Below, piece by piece: positions 1 through 8,254 of a stretch of 32,036 nucleotides of DNA. The stretch is taken from positions 1 to 32,036 of the forward strand of contig WJIL01000081.1 of the NCBI GenBank assembly GCA_014730275.1, written 5' to 3'. Position numbers and translations under genes: made by a program. How positions within the stretch are numbered: position 1 is the first letter of the stretch; each line of letters starts with the position of its first letter. A model generated the notes under the pieces. That model was given only the letters and a program-made list of their open reading frames with translations. It was not told the origin of the DNA and did not search any database. The stretch is from Candidatus Lokiarchaeota archaeon (GTDB taxonomy: Archaea > Asgardarchaeota > Thorarchaeia > Thorarchaeales > Thorarchaeaceae).

Positions 1-534
1 AAAATAGAAACCGTTCCCGGGATTGAGCTTTCTAGGGAAGTGGTTGAGAATTCTGGTTGGCCAAGTCTGAAGACGAGACTTGAGGGATTGCCCGTATGTC
101 TTGTGGTCAGTGCGTTGGGTATGCCCGAGTTCTATGGATTGCAAGCTGTTTCTTCTCGCTTGTTGGATGCTATTCCTGATGACGCTGACTTTGCAGAGGG
201 GCAGGAAGCGGCCTATGATTTTGCAATAGAGCTTGTACAAAAACAGGTCGAAGAAAAGGGGCCCACTTTTGGCCTAGATATTGAAAGGATGAAAGAAACC
301 CGTGCTGCAGTACTGATACCGGCAATTCTTGAGAGTAGAAAAGAAGAGATCGAATCGATTGAGCTTGACATTCCAACAGGAAAGAGCGGATTGTGGATTA
401 AGGATTTGCGAGGAACTTACTACGGAAGGAAAATCCTGTCTGAACTAGAAATAGGGTCATATGCCTCTGCTGAGGAAGTGGAGCAGATACGCGAGGTTCT
501 CAAGAAGACTGGCATAACGCTATCCACTTCATGA
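1..534 (+). CDS. Unrecognised protein, C-terminal part (5' end outside window)
   Basis: The reading frame is open to the left edge of the window, so this is the C-terminal end of a longer protein; a GTG at 40 is the first possible start inside the window but has no ribosome binding site in view. About 177 residues are visible. They form a soluble, mixed alpha/beta-looking sequence with an acidic helical middle (around EKGPTFGLDIERMKETRAAV) and a C-terminal segment with GKSGLWIKDLRGTYYGRK. I see no membrane segment and no catalytic motif I can name. It ends about 100 bases before the next gene on the same strand. No function is proposed. Confidence 0.6.
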   Translation, partial: KIETVPGIELSREVVENSGWPSLKTRLEGLPVCLVVSALGMPEFYGLQAVSSRLLDAIPDDADFAEGQEAAYDFAIELVQKQVEEKGPTFGLDIERMKETRAAVLIPAILESRKEEIESIELDIPTGKSGLWIKDLRGTYYGRKILSELEIGSYASAEEVEQIREVLKKTGITLSTS

Positions 535-637
535 TAGTCTGAGTGAGATGGGAACTGATGAAACAACGCTCGGTAGATTCAAAAGACATCCAAGATATAT
601 CTGAATCAAAAACAACCGGCAGTTGGGGAGTGCTTCT

Positions 638-1003
638 GTGAAGTTACGATACGGATTTGTCACCAACAGTAGTTCATCATTCTATATGGTGCACAATACT
701 ACAGATCGAACAAAGACTATGCTGGACTTACTCACTGAAGCAGCTGATGGCGAATGGTATCTAGTGGAAGGGCGCAAATACACAAAGGGAAGCAACCACA
801 GAGAGAGCCTTGAGGGGTGCGAACCCAATGACTATGAAAGCAGGCAGGAATTCTTGGAAGCTGTTCGTTCTTTGAAGATTTTTCCGCCACATACAATTCA
901 TTCTATTGCAATTGCTTGGGGCGATGGCGGGCCAATACACTCCAAAAAAGGACTATATAGCGGAAAAAAAGGAAGTTTCGAAATTGAATATATTCCAATG
1001 TAA
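638..1003 (+). CDS. Small protein with N-terminal GFVTNSSSSF motif, unknown function
   Basis: The GTG at 638 is preceded at 7 bases by GGGGAG (625-630), and starting there gives a protein of 121 residues beginning MKLRYGFVTNSSSSFYMV. A TTG at 623 in the same frame is rejected because it lies within or before that ribosome binding site. From memory, a start of the form MKxRxGFVSNSSSSSF recurs at the extreme N-terminus of many small uncharacterised proteins of bacteria and phages, and this one matches it once the shorter start is used. The rest is a soluble domain of about 100 residues, rich in Gly and Lys at the end, with no motif I can assign. There is no operon partner closer than about 100 bases on either side. 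Function unknown; transfer from a bacterial or viral source is possible. Confidence 0.75.
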   Translation: MKLRYGFVTNSSSSFYMVHNTTDRTKTMLDLLTEAADGEWYLVEGRKYTKGSNHRESLEGCEPNDYESRQEFLEAVRSLKIFPPHTIHSIAIAWGDGGPIHSKKGLYSGKKGSFEIEYIPM

Positions 1004-1176
1004 AGTTCAGGCTTCGGGGTTTCTTTAGCATAGCGAACTAGTTGCTATGGGCAATAATTGAATTGCAGACAAACAAAAGTGTAAACAGTCATTCTTATTG
1101 AAATTGGCAAGCGAATGGTGAGAAATCCTTGGCAGCCCTTCAAATGCATCATGATTTCAGAAGGTGTTAGGTAAAC

Positions 1177-2991
1177 GTGAATTCAAGTGGAAATCTCGAT
1201 CAGCTTGTAAATGGCATTCCAGACTCTCCAGGTGTATATATGTGGAAAGATGCGACCGAAACGATTCTCTACATTGGAAAGGCGAAGTCACTAAGAAAGC
1301 GTGTTCGGTCATATCTTCGTACCCGCAGCCTTGACAGAAAGACTTGGGAGATGATGAACCGAGCTGAAGATATCGAGACCATACTCACGAACACCGAACG
1401 TGAGGCTCTCCTTCTCGAAGCGACCATGATTAAGAAACACAAGCCACGGTATAATATTGCGTTGAAAGATGACAGACGTCATGCCTGGATTAGAGTTGAC
1501 CTGGACGCCGAAATTCCTGCGTTGCAGGTTACTAGGGATGCAAAGCGGGATGGTGCTAGGTACTTTGGTCCATTTGGAAGCACTCGACGTTTGGAACGGT
1601 TGCTTGACACACTTCGTCGATTCATTCCCGTTGCAATGTGCAATGATCCTGATGCTGTGAATCGGGAATGCATGGACTACCATCTTGAACGTTGTACTGG
1701 CCCATGTATGGGGAACATCAAACGAGAGGACTATCTTTCCCTGGTTGAGGACATGTGTATGTATTTGGATGGAAAAGGAGATGAACTGCGCAAGCTGCTA
1801 AAGGAGCGAATGCAGAAAGCCGCGCAAGAACTGCAGTTCGAAAAGGCAGCGACCATCAGAGACAGAATCGATGACCTTGATATCGTTATGCGAAGACAGA
1901 AGGTTGTGCAAACTGATGGTATTAATCGGGATGTTCTGGGTGTGTCCCGTACTGAACACGCGGCTCTTGTCGAGATTCTACTGGTGAGAAATGGTCGTTT
2001 AGTTGGTCATGACAACTTTTTTTTCGAAGTGGAGCTTGATACGACAGACAACGAAGTTCTGCAGGCTTTTGTGGAGCAATTCTATTTCTCTTCGCCAGAG
2101 GTTCCCGAAGAAATCATAATGCCTGTAGCAATTGAGAAACGAAAAGAACTAGGTAAATGGCTGAGTGAGACAGAGCGGCACCCTGTTCGTATAGGCCTTC
2201 CCGATACCGAGAAAACCAAAGAACTGATTCATATGGCCAACATGAATGCAAAGCGGGCTCTCAGAAGGATTCTGATATTGGACCAGAGGGAGGAAGAGGT
2301 TGTCAATGAGGGGGTAAGGGAACTGCGGAACACGCTCAATCTCCGACATGCCCCATTCCACATCGAAGGTTTTGATATTGCGAACATACAAGGTTCTGAC
2401 GCGACTGGCTCTTGTGTTGTCTTCAAGAATGGGCAACCAGAGAATTCTTCGTATAGGCATTTCCGCATCCGGTCGATAGATACTCCAGATGACTATGCCA
2501 TGATGAGAGAAGTGGTTTCGCGACGATACCGTTCTATGCTTGAACACTCCAACGAGCTGCCTGATTTGATCCTGATTGATGGTGGAAAGGGACAACTGGG
2601 TGCAGCAGTAGAAGCGCTTTCAGAAGTAGGTTTGGAGTACCTGAAGGTTGCTGCTCTTGCGAAGAGGGATGAGATTCTCTATACCCGTGACAGGCCAGAT
2701 GGCATTGCTTTTCAGAAAGACTCTCCGGCGCTTAGACTCGTCCAACAGGTCCGGGATGAAGCACACAGATTCGCTCAGCGTTACTATCACAAGCTGAGGG
2801 AGAAACGCTTCACTGGATCGATTCTTGAAGAAGCTCCGGGTATAGGTCCAAAAAGACGCAGCGCTTTGTTGAGGGCATTCGGAAGCTATCAGGAAATAAG
2901 AGAAGCCAGTGTTGATGCACTTGCTGATGTTCAAGGCATATCGTCTAGGTTGGCTAAATCCCTGAGGGAATGGCTCGATAGAGAAGGATAA
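1177..2991 (+). CDS. uvrC: Excinuclease ABC subunit C (UvrC)
   Basis: UvrC makes both incisions around bulky lesions in nucleotide excision repair, acting on the UvrB-DNA complex. All domains are visible over 604 residues, the usual length. The N-terminal GIY-YIG nuclease has GVY at 19-21, YIG at 32-34 and EREALLLE at 74-81. A four-cysteine cluster (C155, C165, C173, C177) matches the 4Fe-4S ligands known in E. coli UvrC. A UVR domain spans about 205-240. The RNase H-like 5' nuclease has FDIANIQG with D400, LIDGGKGQL with D468, and H530. Tandem helix-hairpin-helix motifs lie at about 550-600 (PGIGPKRRSALL, VQGISSRLA). The GTG start follows AAGGTG/TTAGGT at 1161-1172. uvrA and uvrB are not in the window. 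Archaeal uvrABC sets are generally regarded as acquired from bacteria. Confidence 0.97.
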   Translation: MNSSGNLDQLVNGIPDSPGVYMWKDATETILYIGKAKSLRKRVRSYLRTRSLDRKTWEMMNRAEDIETILTNTEREALLLEATMIKKHKPRYNIALKDDRRHAWIRVDLDAEIPALQVTRDAKRDGARYFGPFGSTRRLERLLDTLRRFIPVAMCNDPDAVNRECMDYHLERCTGPCMGNIKREDYLSLVEDMCMYLDGKGDELRKLLKERMQKAAQELQFEKAATIRDRIDDLDIVMRRQKVVQTDGINRDVLGVSRTEHAALVEILLVRNGRLVGHDNFFFEVELDTTDNEVLQAFVEQFYFSSPEVPEEIIMPVAIEKRKELGKWLSETERHPVRIGLPDTEKTKELIHMANMNAKRALRRILILDQREEEVVNEGVRELRNTLNLRHAPFHIEGFDIANIQGSDATGSCVVFKNGQPENSSYRHFRIRSIDTPDDYAMMREVVSRRYRSMLEHSNELPDLILIDGGKGQLGAAVEALSEVGLEYLKVAALAKRDEILYTRDRPDGIAFQKDSPALRLVQQVRDEAHRFAQRYYHKLREKRFTGSILEEAPGIGPKRRSALLRAFGSYQEIREASVDALADVQGISSRLAKSLREWLDREG

Positions 2992-3009
2992 CTCGACTGA
3001 TTCTTTGTG

Positions 3010-3025
3010 ACAGCTTTTATTTTTC
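3010..3025 (+). terminator. T-rich tract after uvrC
   Basis: Twenty bases after the uvrC stop the strand reads gacagcttttatttttcc. Archaeal transcription can end at T-rich tracts without a hairpin, so this is a reasonable but weak terminator candidate. Confidence 0.35.
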
Positions 3026-3334
3026 CAGAGCATTCTATGATAAGCTTGCACTTAGTCAAAAGCCTGATAGGGTGGGCAGCAAACATGGTTAGATTTTCGG
3101 GCATGAACTGCTGGCTTTCAGAGAACATTGTAGGTGGGTTCCATCTATTTTCCGGTACAGCTTTCAAGAAGTCAGCAGCTGGATGACTCGGTTCATTTGC
3201 TTTCCTCGCATTGTCTCTTTATGGCATCCGTGGATATTCACTAGATGCAGTCTTTCGAGCTGCGGAGTATCTGGGTTGGATTTTCGCAACTGAATTTCCC
3301 ATTGTGTTGACTGATGCATTTCTGTTCTGCAGCG
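3026..3334. other. Intergenic stretch without a supported gene
   Basis: Between the uvrC end and the permease terminator I see no open frame with a plausible ribosome binding site. A plus-strand frame from TTG 3211 runs into the antisense of the permease and looks like its shadow. No repeat or RNA gene was recognised. Confidence 0.5.
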
Positions 3335-3366
3335 AAAAAACCATGAACGCTTCGTCGAAGCAATTC
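3335..3366 (-). terminator. Hairpin plus T-run after the APC permease
   Basis: Read on the minus strand, GAA-TGCTT / AAGC-TTC arms (palindrome gcttcgtcgaagc at 3349-3361) are followed four bases later by six T residues (A-run at 3335-3340 on the plus strand). It lies about 60 bases beyond the permease stop and has the shape of an intrinsic terminator. Confidence 0.4.
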
Positions 3367-3422
3367 TTCAGAACAATGGCTTATGGTTCATCCCTTTTTT
3401 TCTTACATATCTGTCGCTCTGA

Positions 3423-4742
3423 TTATGTGTGGTTCATTTTCTTTCGTCTGGAGTATGCCCCATACACGAGCAGACCAACCAACGTTAACACCCCGCCAAG
3501 AACAAGCGCCTCGATATGCAGCGTAGGAACGAGAATCAGACAGGTAATAACACCCAAAATCGGTACTGCTGGGAAAAACTTCGATTTGAATGTGTCAGGT
3601 ACGCTGAGCCCTTTCCACCGCAATGCAATCACTGAAGCATTTACGATGGCGAGGCCCACCAAGTATCCAAAATCAGCAACTGACGCCACGAACTCTACGT
3701 TGCCTGATGCGGCAAATGCACTTACGACAATCAGAGTAAGAGCGAGAGCAGGTATCGGTGTGCTGAATTTCGGGTTCACTCGTTTGAGAATACTGGGGAA
3801 GTAGTTGTCTCTTCCGAGAGAATATGCAACACGAGCCGTCGCCATAAACGTTGCATTTAGGGCGGCATAATTGGAAGCCGCCATTCCTGCCAAACCGAAG
3901 TAAAATGCTCCTGGCCCAAGCATTCTGTTAAAGACATACGATATCGGAGTGGCAGAATCAGCAACATCTCCGTATGGTACGACACCTACAAGCACAAGAG
4001 AAGCAAGCATGTAGACAACTGTGGCTATGATCAATGTGAGCATAATAGCTCGAGGAATATTATGTGCTGGATCCTTGATTTCCTCCGTTGCGGTGGTTAT
4101 GAGCTCAAAACCGACGAAACTGATGTAAATAAATGAAACTGCTGACATGAACTCGTAAATTCCAGTCCCTTGGGCAACCAGTGGTTGAAGATTAGAGGGT
4201 TCAATGAAGAATAATCCTATGGCAATAAACGAGAACAGAACAAGCGACTGACCGACGTTTAGAATACCGAGAACGCCTGACACTCCCTTTACGCTGACAA
4301 CATTTGTTACGAATGTGATGATGATTATGATGATGGCTATTATGGCGACTGTCTGTTGAGTTGCTCCTGGAATGAAAACGACAAGCGTGTGAGCAACGGC
4401 GAGCGAATATAGCCCGCAGGCCACCAAATTGCCGAAGAAAAGGAACCATCCCGTCAGAAACGCCGGGAAGCCACCAAGAGTATCGTGTGCAAAAGTATAG
4501 CCGCCACCCTGTTTGGGAATGGAACATGCCAACTCTGCGTAATTTATTGCTGTAAAGAGTGTCATTATACCTGTTACCAGATATGCGAACACAATGACGG
4601 GTCCGACCATCCCTGCAGCTTTTCCTGAAATGACATAGATTCCCCCACCCAGCATGGCACCTAGACCTAAGCTAGTAGCGCCAACGAGACCTAGAGATCT
4701 TTCAAATTCGCCTTGTTCTTGGTCTTCTCCGAAGGTCTCCAT
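3423..4742 (-). CDS. APC superfamily amino acid permease
   Basis: This is a 439-residue integral membrane transporter with about 12 predicted helices, the normal size for amino acid/polyamine/organocation permeases. The first helix carries the family signature with a Gly-rich unwound region (GLGAMLGGGIYVISGKAAG, about residues 26-44), and GFELITTATEEIKDP at about 211-225 resembles the conserved helix 6 region followed by the cytoplasmic loop. The C-terminus is short and basic (SRRKKMNHT). Substrate cannot be read from the sequence. The ATG at 4740-4742 follows an AGGAG-like site at a rather long 12-base distance. The gene stands alone; the next minus-strand gene upstream starts at 5135. Confidence 0.9.
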   Translation of the reverse strand: METFGEDQEQGEFERSLGLVGATSLGLGAMLGGGIYVISGKAAGMVGPVIVFAYLVTGIMTLFTAINYAELACSIPKQGGGYTFAHDTLGGFPAFLTGWFLFFGNLVACGLYSLAVAHTLVVFIPGATQQTVAIIAIIIIIITFVTNVVSVKGVSGVLGILNVGQSLVLFSFIAIGLFFIEPSNLQPLVAQGTGIYEFMSAVSFIYISFVGFELITTATEEIKDPAHNIPRAIMLTLIIATVVYMLASLVLVGVVPYGDVADSATPISYVFNRMLGPGAFYFGLAGMAASNYAALNATFMATARVAYSLGRDNYFPSILKRVNPKFSTPIPALALTLIVVSAFAASGNVEFVASVADFGYLVGLAIVNASVIALRWKGLSVPDTFKSKFFPAVPILGVITCLILVPTLHIEALVLGGVLTLVGLLVYGAYSRRKKMNHT

Positions 4743-4877
4743 ATGTGGGAAGCTCTCCTGTTTGTTTTGGTATTATAGCTTTACAGCTAAGGAGGAGTGT
4801 GTTTCGTTGGCGTGCCTTGAGCGGCTTTTCAAAGTTTTGTATATGTCGTTTTCAGTTTGGTTTGATGTTGAGCTAGA

Positions 4878-5135
4878 CTACTTGACGAGGAACGGCTCTC
4901 CAAAAACGTGATCAAAAAAGTCCTTCAATGATTCTTCATGCAGCACAATCCTCACCAAGGCTTCATCATCCTCTCTTGGGTGGTAACTACCTGTGATTCG
5001 TTCTATTTTGGAGGTATCATCAAGCATCAGAATCGTCTTCTCCTCATCGACTTCCTGATGCATACCGAACTTCTCCTTGACTTCAGCCATTTTCTGCTTG
5101 TATGCTTGGGGGCTCACTTTGTAGAATAGCTTCAT
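4878..5135 (-). CDS. Small orphan protein, about 85 residues
   Basis: I do not recognise this gene. The frame extends to a GTG at 5144, but that GTG belongs to GTGAT (5144-5140), which fits the Shine-Dalgarno pairing for the ATG at 5135, so the shorter start is preferred. The protein begins MKLFYKVSPQAYKQKM and is soluble, charged and without cysteines. An amphipathic helix at the start is followed by a strand-like segment (KTILMLDDTSKIERITGSY) and an acidic C-terminal helix. The pattern suggests a small alpha/beta domain. It lies 135 bases upstream of the permease on the same strand and diverges from the phospholipase-D-like gene at 5230. Confidence 0.65.
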   Translation of the reverse strand: MKLFYKVSPQAYKQKMAEVKEKFGMHQEVDEEKTILMLDDTSKIERITGSYHPREDDEALVRIVLHEESLKDFFDHVFGEPFLVK

Positions 5136-5229
5136 TTGTATCACACTCGTCAGTTTGCTAGTGCCACTACGTGCAATTCGATTGATTTATTGCTGTCGCT
5201 GTTATACGGTTTCAAAGTGAGAGACTATC

Positions 5230-6915
5230 ATGAACCTGCGCAAGTACGTTAGTATGCTGACTTTGTTTTTGATTCTCTTTGCTGGTGTGGCTGCTTTCTC
5301 TATGCCTTCTAACGCCGCCAGAACTCCGGCACAGAACTATCAACCTTCACAAGTCACCTGGGAGACGTTCGAGAAGAATATGAACGTCACGACCTTTGTA
5401 GCTCCCGATGGTAGCAGAGACGAGCTCTGGCATTTGCTCCGCAGTGCAGAAAGTAGTATATATGTGGAGATATACGGTGTGAATAATCCGTATATTTTGG
5501 ATCTGATTCACGAACTGCACGATGAGAAGCCAAGTCTTGAGATGAAATTCCTGCTTGGGTGGAACAGTCTTGGCTACTATAATCCCAATGATTACGTTGC
5601 TAATAATCTGACCGAGCTCGGATACGACGTCAGATGGACAAATGACTCCGATTTCTATTTTGCACATCAGAAGTTCTTCGTTGTTGACAACGAGACTGCT
5701 GTGGTTCACGCCGGAAACTGGGCGAAGACAAGCTTTCCTGAACCCGGGAAGAAATCGAACCGCGAATGGAGCATAGCTATGACAGATACAGACGTGGCGG
5801 CTTCATACCTGTCCGTTTTCGACCACGATTGGAGCCGAGGCACACCCTATGATGCAGGTGAACATGGAACAGGTGAACCACTATCCTATGACCAAGCCTC
5901 TAGCACATATGAACGGCCATTCAGTCAGCCCGGCAAGTTTAGTGGCGAGATGAATGTTACACCAATCTTCAGCCCGGAAACAAGCCTTCAAGGCATTCTC
6001 TACTGCATAAACAACGCACAAGCCACATTGGACATACAAATCCCGTATTTCACCGATTTTGAGGGTGGAGCAGAAGTTGACCAAGTTGTTGATGCCATAG
6101 TTGCCGCCAAAGAACGCGGTGTAACGGTGCGCGTTATTACTGAAGAAGAGAAGGATTTCCTTGAGATATCATCCCATTTTGAGTCGCACGGAATTCCTGT
6201 GGTCTGGCAAGATAGCCGATGGTTTTCTGCGAACCATAACAAGGGAATCATCGTAGATGGAAGGATAGTACTCATCTCAAGTATCAACTACAGCGATGAA
6301 AGCATATCTGAGAATCGTGAGGCTGGAGTAATCATTGAACACGAGGGAGTTGCTCAATGGTACCAGCAGGTATACGATTTTGATTGGGGCATAGCAGACT
6401 GTGATGTGATGGATTATGTTAACCTGTACTGGGATCCCAATATACCGAAGAGCGATTCTGTGATCAATGTCACTGTTTACGCTCACGAGCTTTACGATTC
6501 TGATCCAGCACAGGGTGTAGAAGAAGTCATCTTGGGCACCAAGATAGATGATGGCTCGTGGGTCAATCATACCATAACGGCAAACAATTTCACATCAGCG
6601 GAAGATGACCTGGAGAATTACTTCTACGAGATATCTCCACAATCTGATGGCACGAACGTCACAGTAAAAGCATACATACTGGCTGACTCCCAGTGGCACG
6701 AGGGTATGGAAATGGTTATTCCGGTTCGTGATTCGCTTGGCTCGATAATAACTACTCCGACAACGACCACAACAACGAGCCCGACTACAACGACCACAAC
6801 AACGAGCCCGACTACAACGACCACGACTCCCCCACCTGACATGACCACGATAATCATTGCAGTTGCAGTCATTATTGCGGCTGTGGTAGTTGGCTTCATC
6901 AAGAAAAGAAGGTGA
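5230..6915 (+). CDS. Secreted, membrane-anchored phospholipase D-like protein
   Basis: A 561-residue surface protein of the PLD superfamily, whose members hydrolyse or transfer phosphodiester bonds of phospholipids or nucleic acids. Residues 1-30 form a signal peptide ending near SNAA. Two HKD motifs are visible: H146-Q-K148 with D153 (followed by GN) and H336-N-K338 with D343 (followed by SSIN), as expected for a pseudo-dimeric active site. Residues about 405-500 look like a beta-sandwich domain with several N-x-T/S sequons. Residues 509-533 are a Thr/Pro/Ser linker encoded by a tandem DNA repeat. A single helix (about 538-556) and a KKRR tail anchor the C-terminus, so the catalytic part faces outside. 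GTGAGAG at 5217-5223 serves as a weak ribosome binding site. Substrate (lipid, DNA or cell wall) is unknown. Confidence 0.88.
   Translation: MNLRKYVSMLTLFLILFAGVAAFSMPSNAARTPAQNYQPSQVTWETFEKNMNVTTFVAPDGSRDELWHLLRSAESSIYVEIYGVNNPYILDLIHELHDEKPSLEMKFLLGWNSLGYYNPNDYVANNLTELGYDVRWTNDSDFYFAHQKFFVVDNETAVVHAGNWAKTSFPEPGKKSNREWSIAMTDTDVAASYLSVFDHDWSRGTPYDAGEHGTGEPLSYDQASSTYERPFSQPGKFSGEMNVTPIFSPETSLQGILYCINNAQATLDIQIPYFTDFEGGAEVDQVVDAIVAAKERGVTVRVITEEEKDFLEISSHFESHGIPVVWQDSRWFSANHNKGIIVDGRIVLISSINYSDESISENREAGVIIEHEGVAQWYQQVYDFDWGIADCDVMDYVNLYWDPNIPKSDSVINVTVYAHELYDSDPAQGVEEVILGTKIDDGSWVNHTITANNFTSAEDDLENYFYEISPQSDGTNVTVKAYILADSQWHEGMEMVIPVRDSLGSIITTPTTTTTTSPTTTTTTTSPTTTTTTPPPDMTTIIIAVAVIIAAVVVGFIKKRR
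6763..6824 (+). repeat. 27-base tandem repeat coding for a Thr-rich linker
   Basis: Two exact copies (6763-6789 and 6790-6816) and a partial third of a 27-base unit beginning acgaccacaacaacgagc encode the TTTTTTSPT-type linker between the ectodomain and the membrane anchor. Such units can vary in copy number by slippage. The regularity comes from codon repetition inside a gene, not a CRISPR array. Confidence 0.85.
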
Positions 6916-6931
6916 TTGGTTCATCCTGAGG

Positions 6932-6963
6932 AAGGGGATTCAGACTGAGAATATGATCCCCTT
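6932..6963. terminator. Bidirectional hairpin between convergent genes
   Basis: AAGGGGAT (6932-6939) pairs with ATCCCCTT (6956-6963) across a 16-base loop, between the stops of the PLD-like gene and the minus-strand TPR gene. The tail on the plus strand is only moderately T-rich. Confidence 0.4.
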
Positions 6964-7008
6964 TCTACAGGATCTAGCCAGTGCAAAGCTGTTTCTCATC
7001 TACCGAAC

Positions 7009-7593
7009 TCATTCGGTTTCTTCAGCCTGTTTTGCGAATCTGCGGCACCTTTCTGCTTCTCTTTTCTCACCACGGCTATCATGAAGATTCGCAGCTATCC
7101 TGTAAGATCGGGCAACTTCATCCCATTTCTGTTTCGCATCAAAACAAAGTGCAAGTGCTTTCCACGTGCTGGGATCGGAGGAATCGGCTTTCAAAGCCTC
7201 CTTGTAGGCTACTATTGCGTCATCAATCTTCATCATGCTTTCGAGCGCTCTAGCCTTTTTCTTCCAGAGCAAAGCCGAATGCCCATTGTTTTCTAGACCT
7301 TCGTTGCTTGCTTTCAACGCATTATCAAAATCACCTATGCTTAGATAGGCTTCTGCTTTGTTTGAATATCCTTCAGCGTTTTGGGGAACCAACTGGATTG
7401 CTTTGTTGAATGCAGCTACCGCTTCATCCTGTGCACCAATGATTATCTTGAGTTTCCCCATTTCATTGAGTGCTTGGATGTCCTCTGGATTGCTCTCGAG
7501 GTACTCCTCATAGGCTTCAATCGCCTTTCGGTTTTCACCCTTCTCTTTCAATTCCCGCGCCGTTCTTAGATGAGAGAGCTCCACCGAAGTCAT
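7009..7593 (-). CDS. TPR-repeat protein
   Basis: A 194-residue soluble protein built almost wholly of tetratricopeptide repeats, which form helical scaffolds for protein-protein binding. Four to five units are visible, with the usual spacing of Gly/Ala and Pro positions, for example KGENRKAIEAYEEYLESNPED, GAQDEAVAAFNKAIQLVPQN, GDFDNALKASNEGLE and MKIDDAIVAYKEALKADSSD. The C-terminus is a charged helix (REAERCRRFAKQAEETE). There is no signal peptide or membrane segment. The ATG at 7591-7593 is the only sensible start. It is divergent from the membrane protein at 7744 and has no minus-strand partner, so the client protein is unknown. Confidence 0.85.
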   Translation of the reverse strand: MTSVELSHLRTARELKEKGENRKAIEAYEEYLESNPEDIQALNEMGKLKIIIGAQDEAVAAFNKAIQLVPQNAEGYSNKAEAYLSIGDFDNALKASNEGLENNGHSALLWKKKARALESMMKIDDAIVAYKEALKADSSDPSTWKALALCFDAKQKWDEVARSYRIAANLHDSRGEKREAERCRRFAKQAEETE

Positions 7594-7743
7594 AATTTCA
7601 TTCTACCTTTTGTGGATTTAATGCTTATTCTTTTGTAATAGATTTCAGAATTAATTTCATGCTTGAAACTGCCACACATTGATAACAAGTATTTTAACCG
7701 GGATGGAGACTAAAAACTCATACCAAAAAGAGAGGAGAACAAA

Positions 7744-8247
7744 ATGAGTTCAGAGCAAAATGCCCCTGAGAATGATAAAGAAAGCGGGGATATCATTGAA
7801 TCCGAAGAACAGAGGAGCTATGACGAATATCTCGAAATGGGGCCTTCTTTCTTTGAGGATCCCTGGCCAAAGACAGTACTTGTGCTAACACTCATTGGCC
7901 TTGGAATTGTTCTTCTGACACCGGTGGATGTCTGGGCAGTTTGGAACTATACCCTATTGGGAATGTATGGTTTGATTATAATCGCCTCTGCGGGGACCAT
8001 AATTGGACTTCGAATTTGGTTCACAACCGAGGGATCTCGCCTGAAATATGGTGGGATAGCAAATGCAATAGTTGTGATAGCTTGTGCTGTCTTGGGTGTT
8101 GCTGATACCCTTTCCTGGGTGGGCTTAGGAAGGTCACTTTTTCCCCAGTTTTCGGATAGTCCACTTCTATCCTTCTTGCTTGTTATTCAAATATTCTGTT
8201 TGTACAGCATCTGGCTTCTTCGACGGGTAATCCGCGGCGAAGAGTAG
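7744..8247 (+). CDS. Membrane protein with four predicted helices
   Basis: Function not recognised. The 167 residues start with an acidic, Glu/Ser-rich cytoplasmic-looking tail of about 40 residues, followed by four hydrophobic helices (about 43-61, 70-90, 104-125, 140-160) and an RRVIRGEE end. The ATG is well supported by AGAGGAG at 7731-7737, spacing 6. An AT-rich element (tattttaa, about 7690-7697) could be its promoter. The next gene, a MazG-like pyrophosphatase, begins 7 bases after the stop, so the two are probably co-transcribed, though no functional link is evident. Confidence 0.8.
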   Translation: MSSEQNAPENDKESGDIIESEEQRSYDEYLEMGPSFFEDPWPKTVLVLTLIGLGIVLLTPVDVWAVWNYTLLGMYGLIIIASAGTIIGLRIWFTTEGSRLKYGGIANAIVVIACAVLGVADTLSWVGLGRSLFPQFSDSPLLSFLLVIQIFCLYSIWLLRRVIRGEE

Positions 8248-8254
8248 TTTATGG

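Noticed and set aside
548-604. 18-codon ATG frame between the first two genes
   Set aside because: Very short, no ribosome binding site, ordinary composition.
1029-1050. Inverted repeat catagc/gctatg after the NSSSS gene
   Set aside because: Six-base stem without a following T-run; not enough to call a terminator or site.
3211-3804. Plus-strand 197-codon frame
   Set aside because: Two thirds lies antisense to the APC permease and the TTG start has no ribosome binding site.
6763-6824. Possible CRISPR-like repeat
   Set aside because: Units are directly tandem without spacers and lie within a coding frame.
6595-6924. Minus-strand frames of Val/Gly or Cys/Arg repeats
   Set aside because: Produced by the antisense of the Thr-linker repeat of the PLD-like gene.
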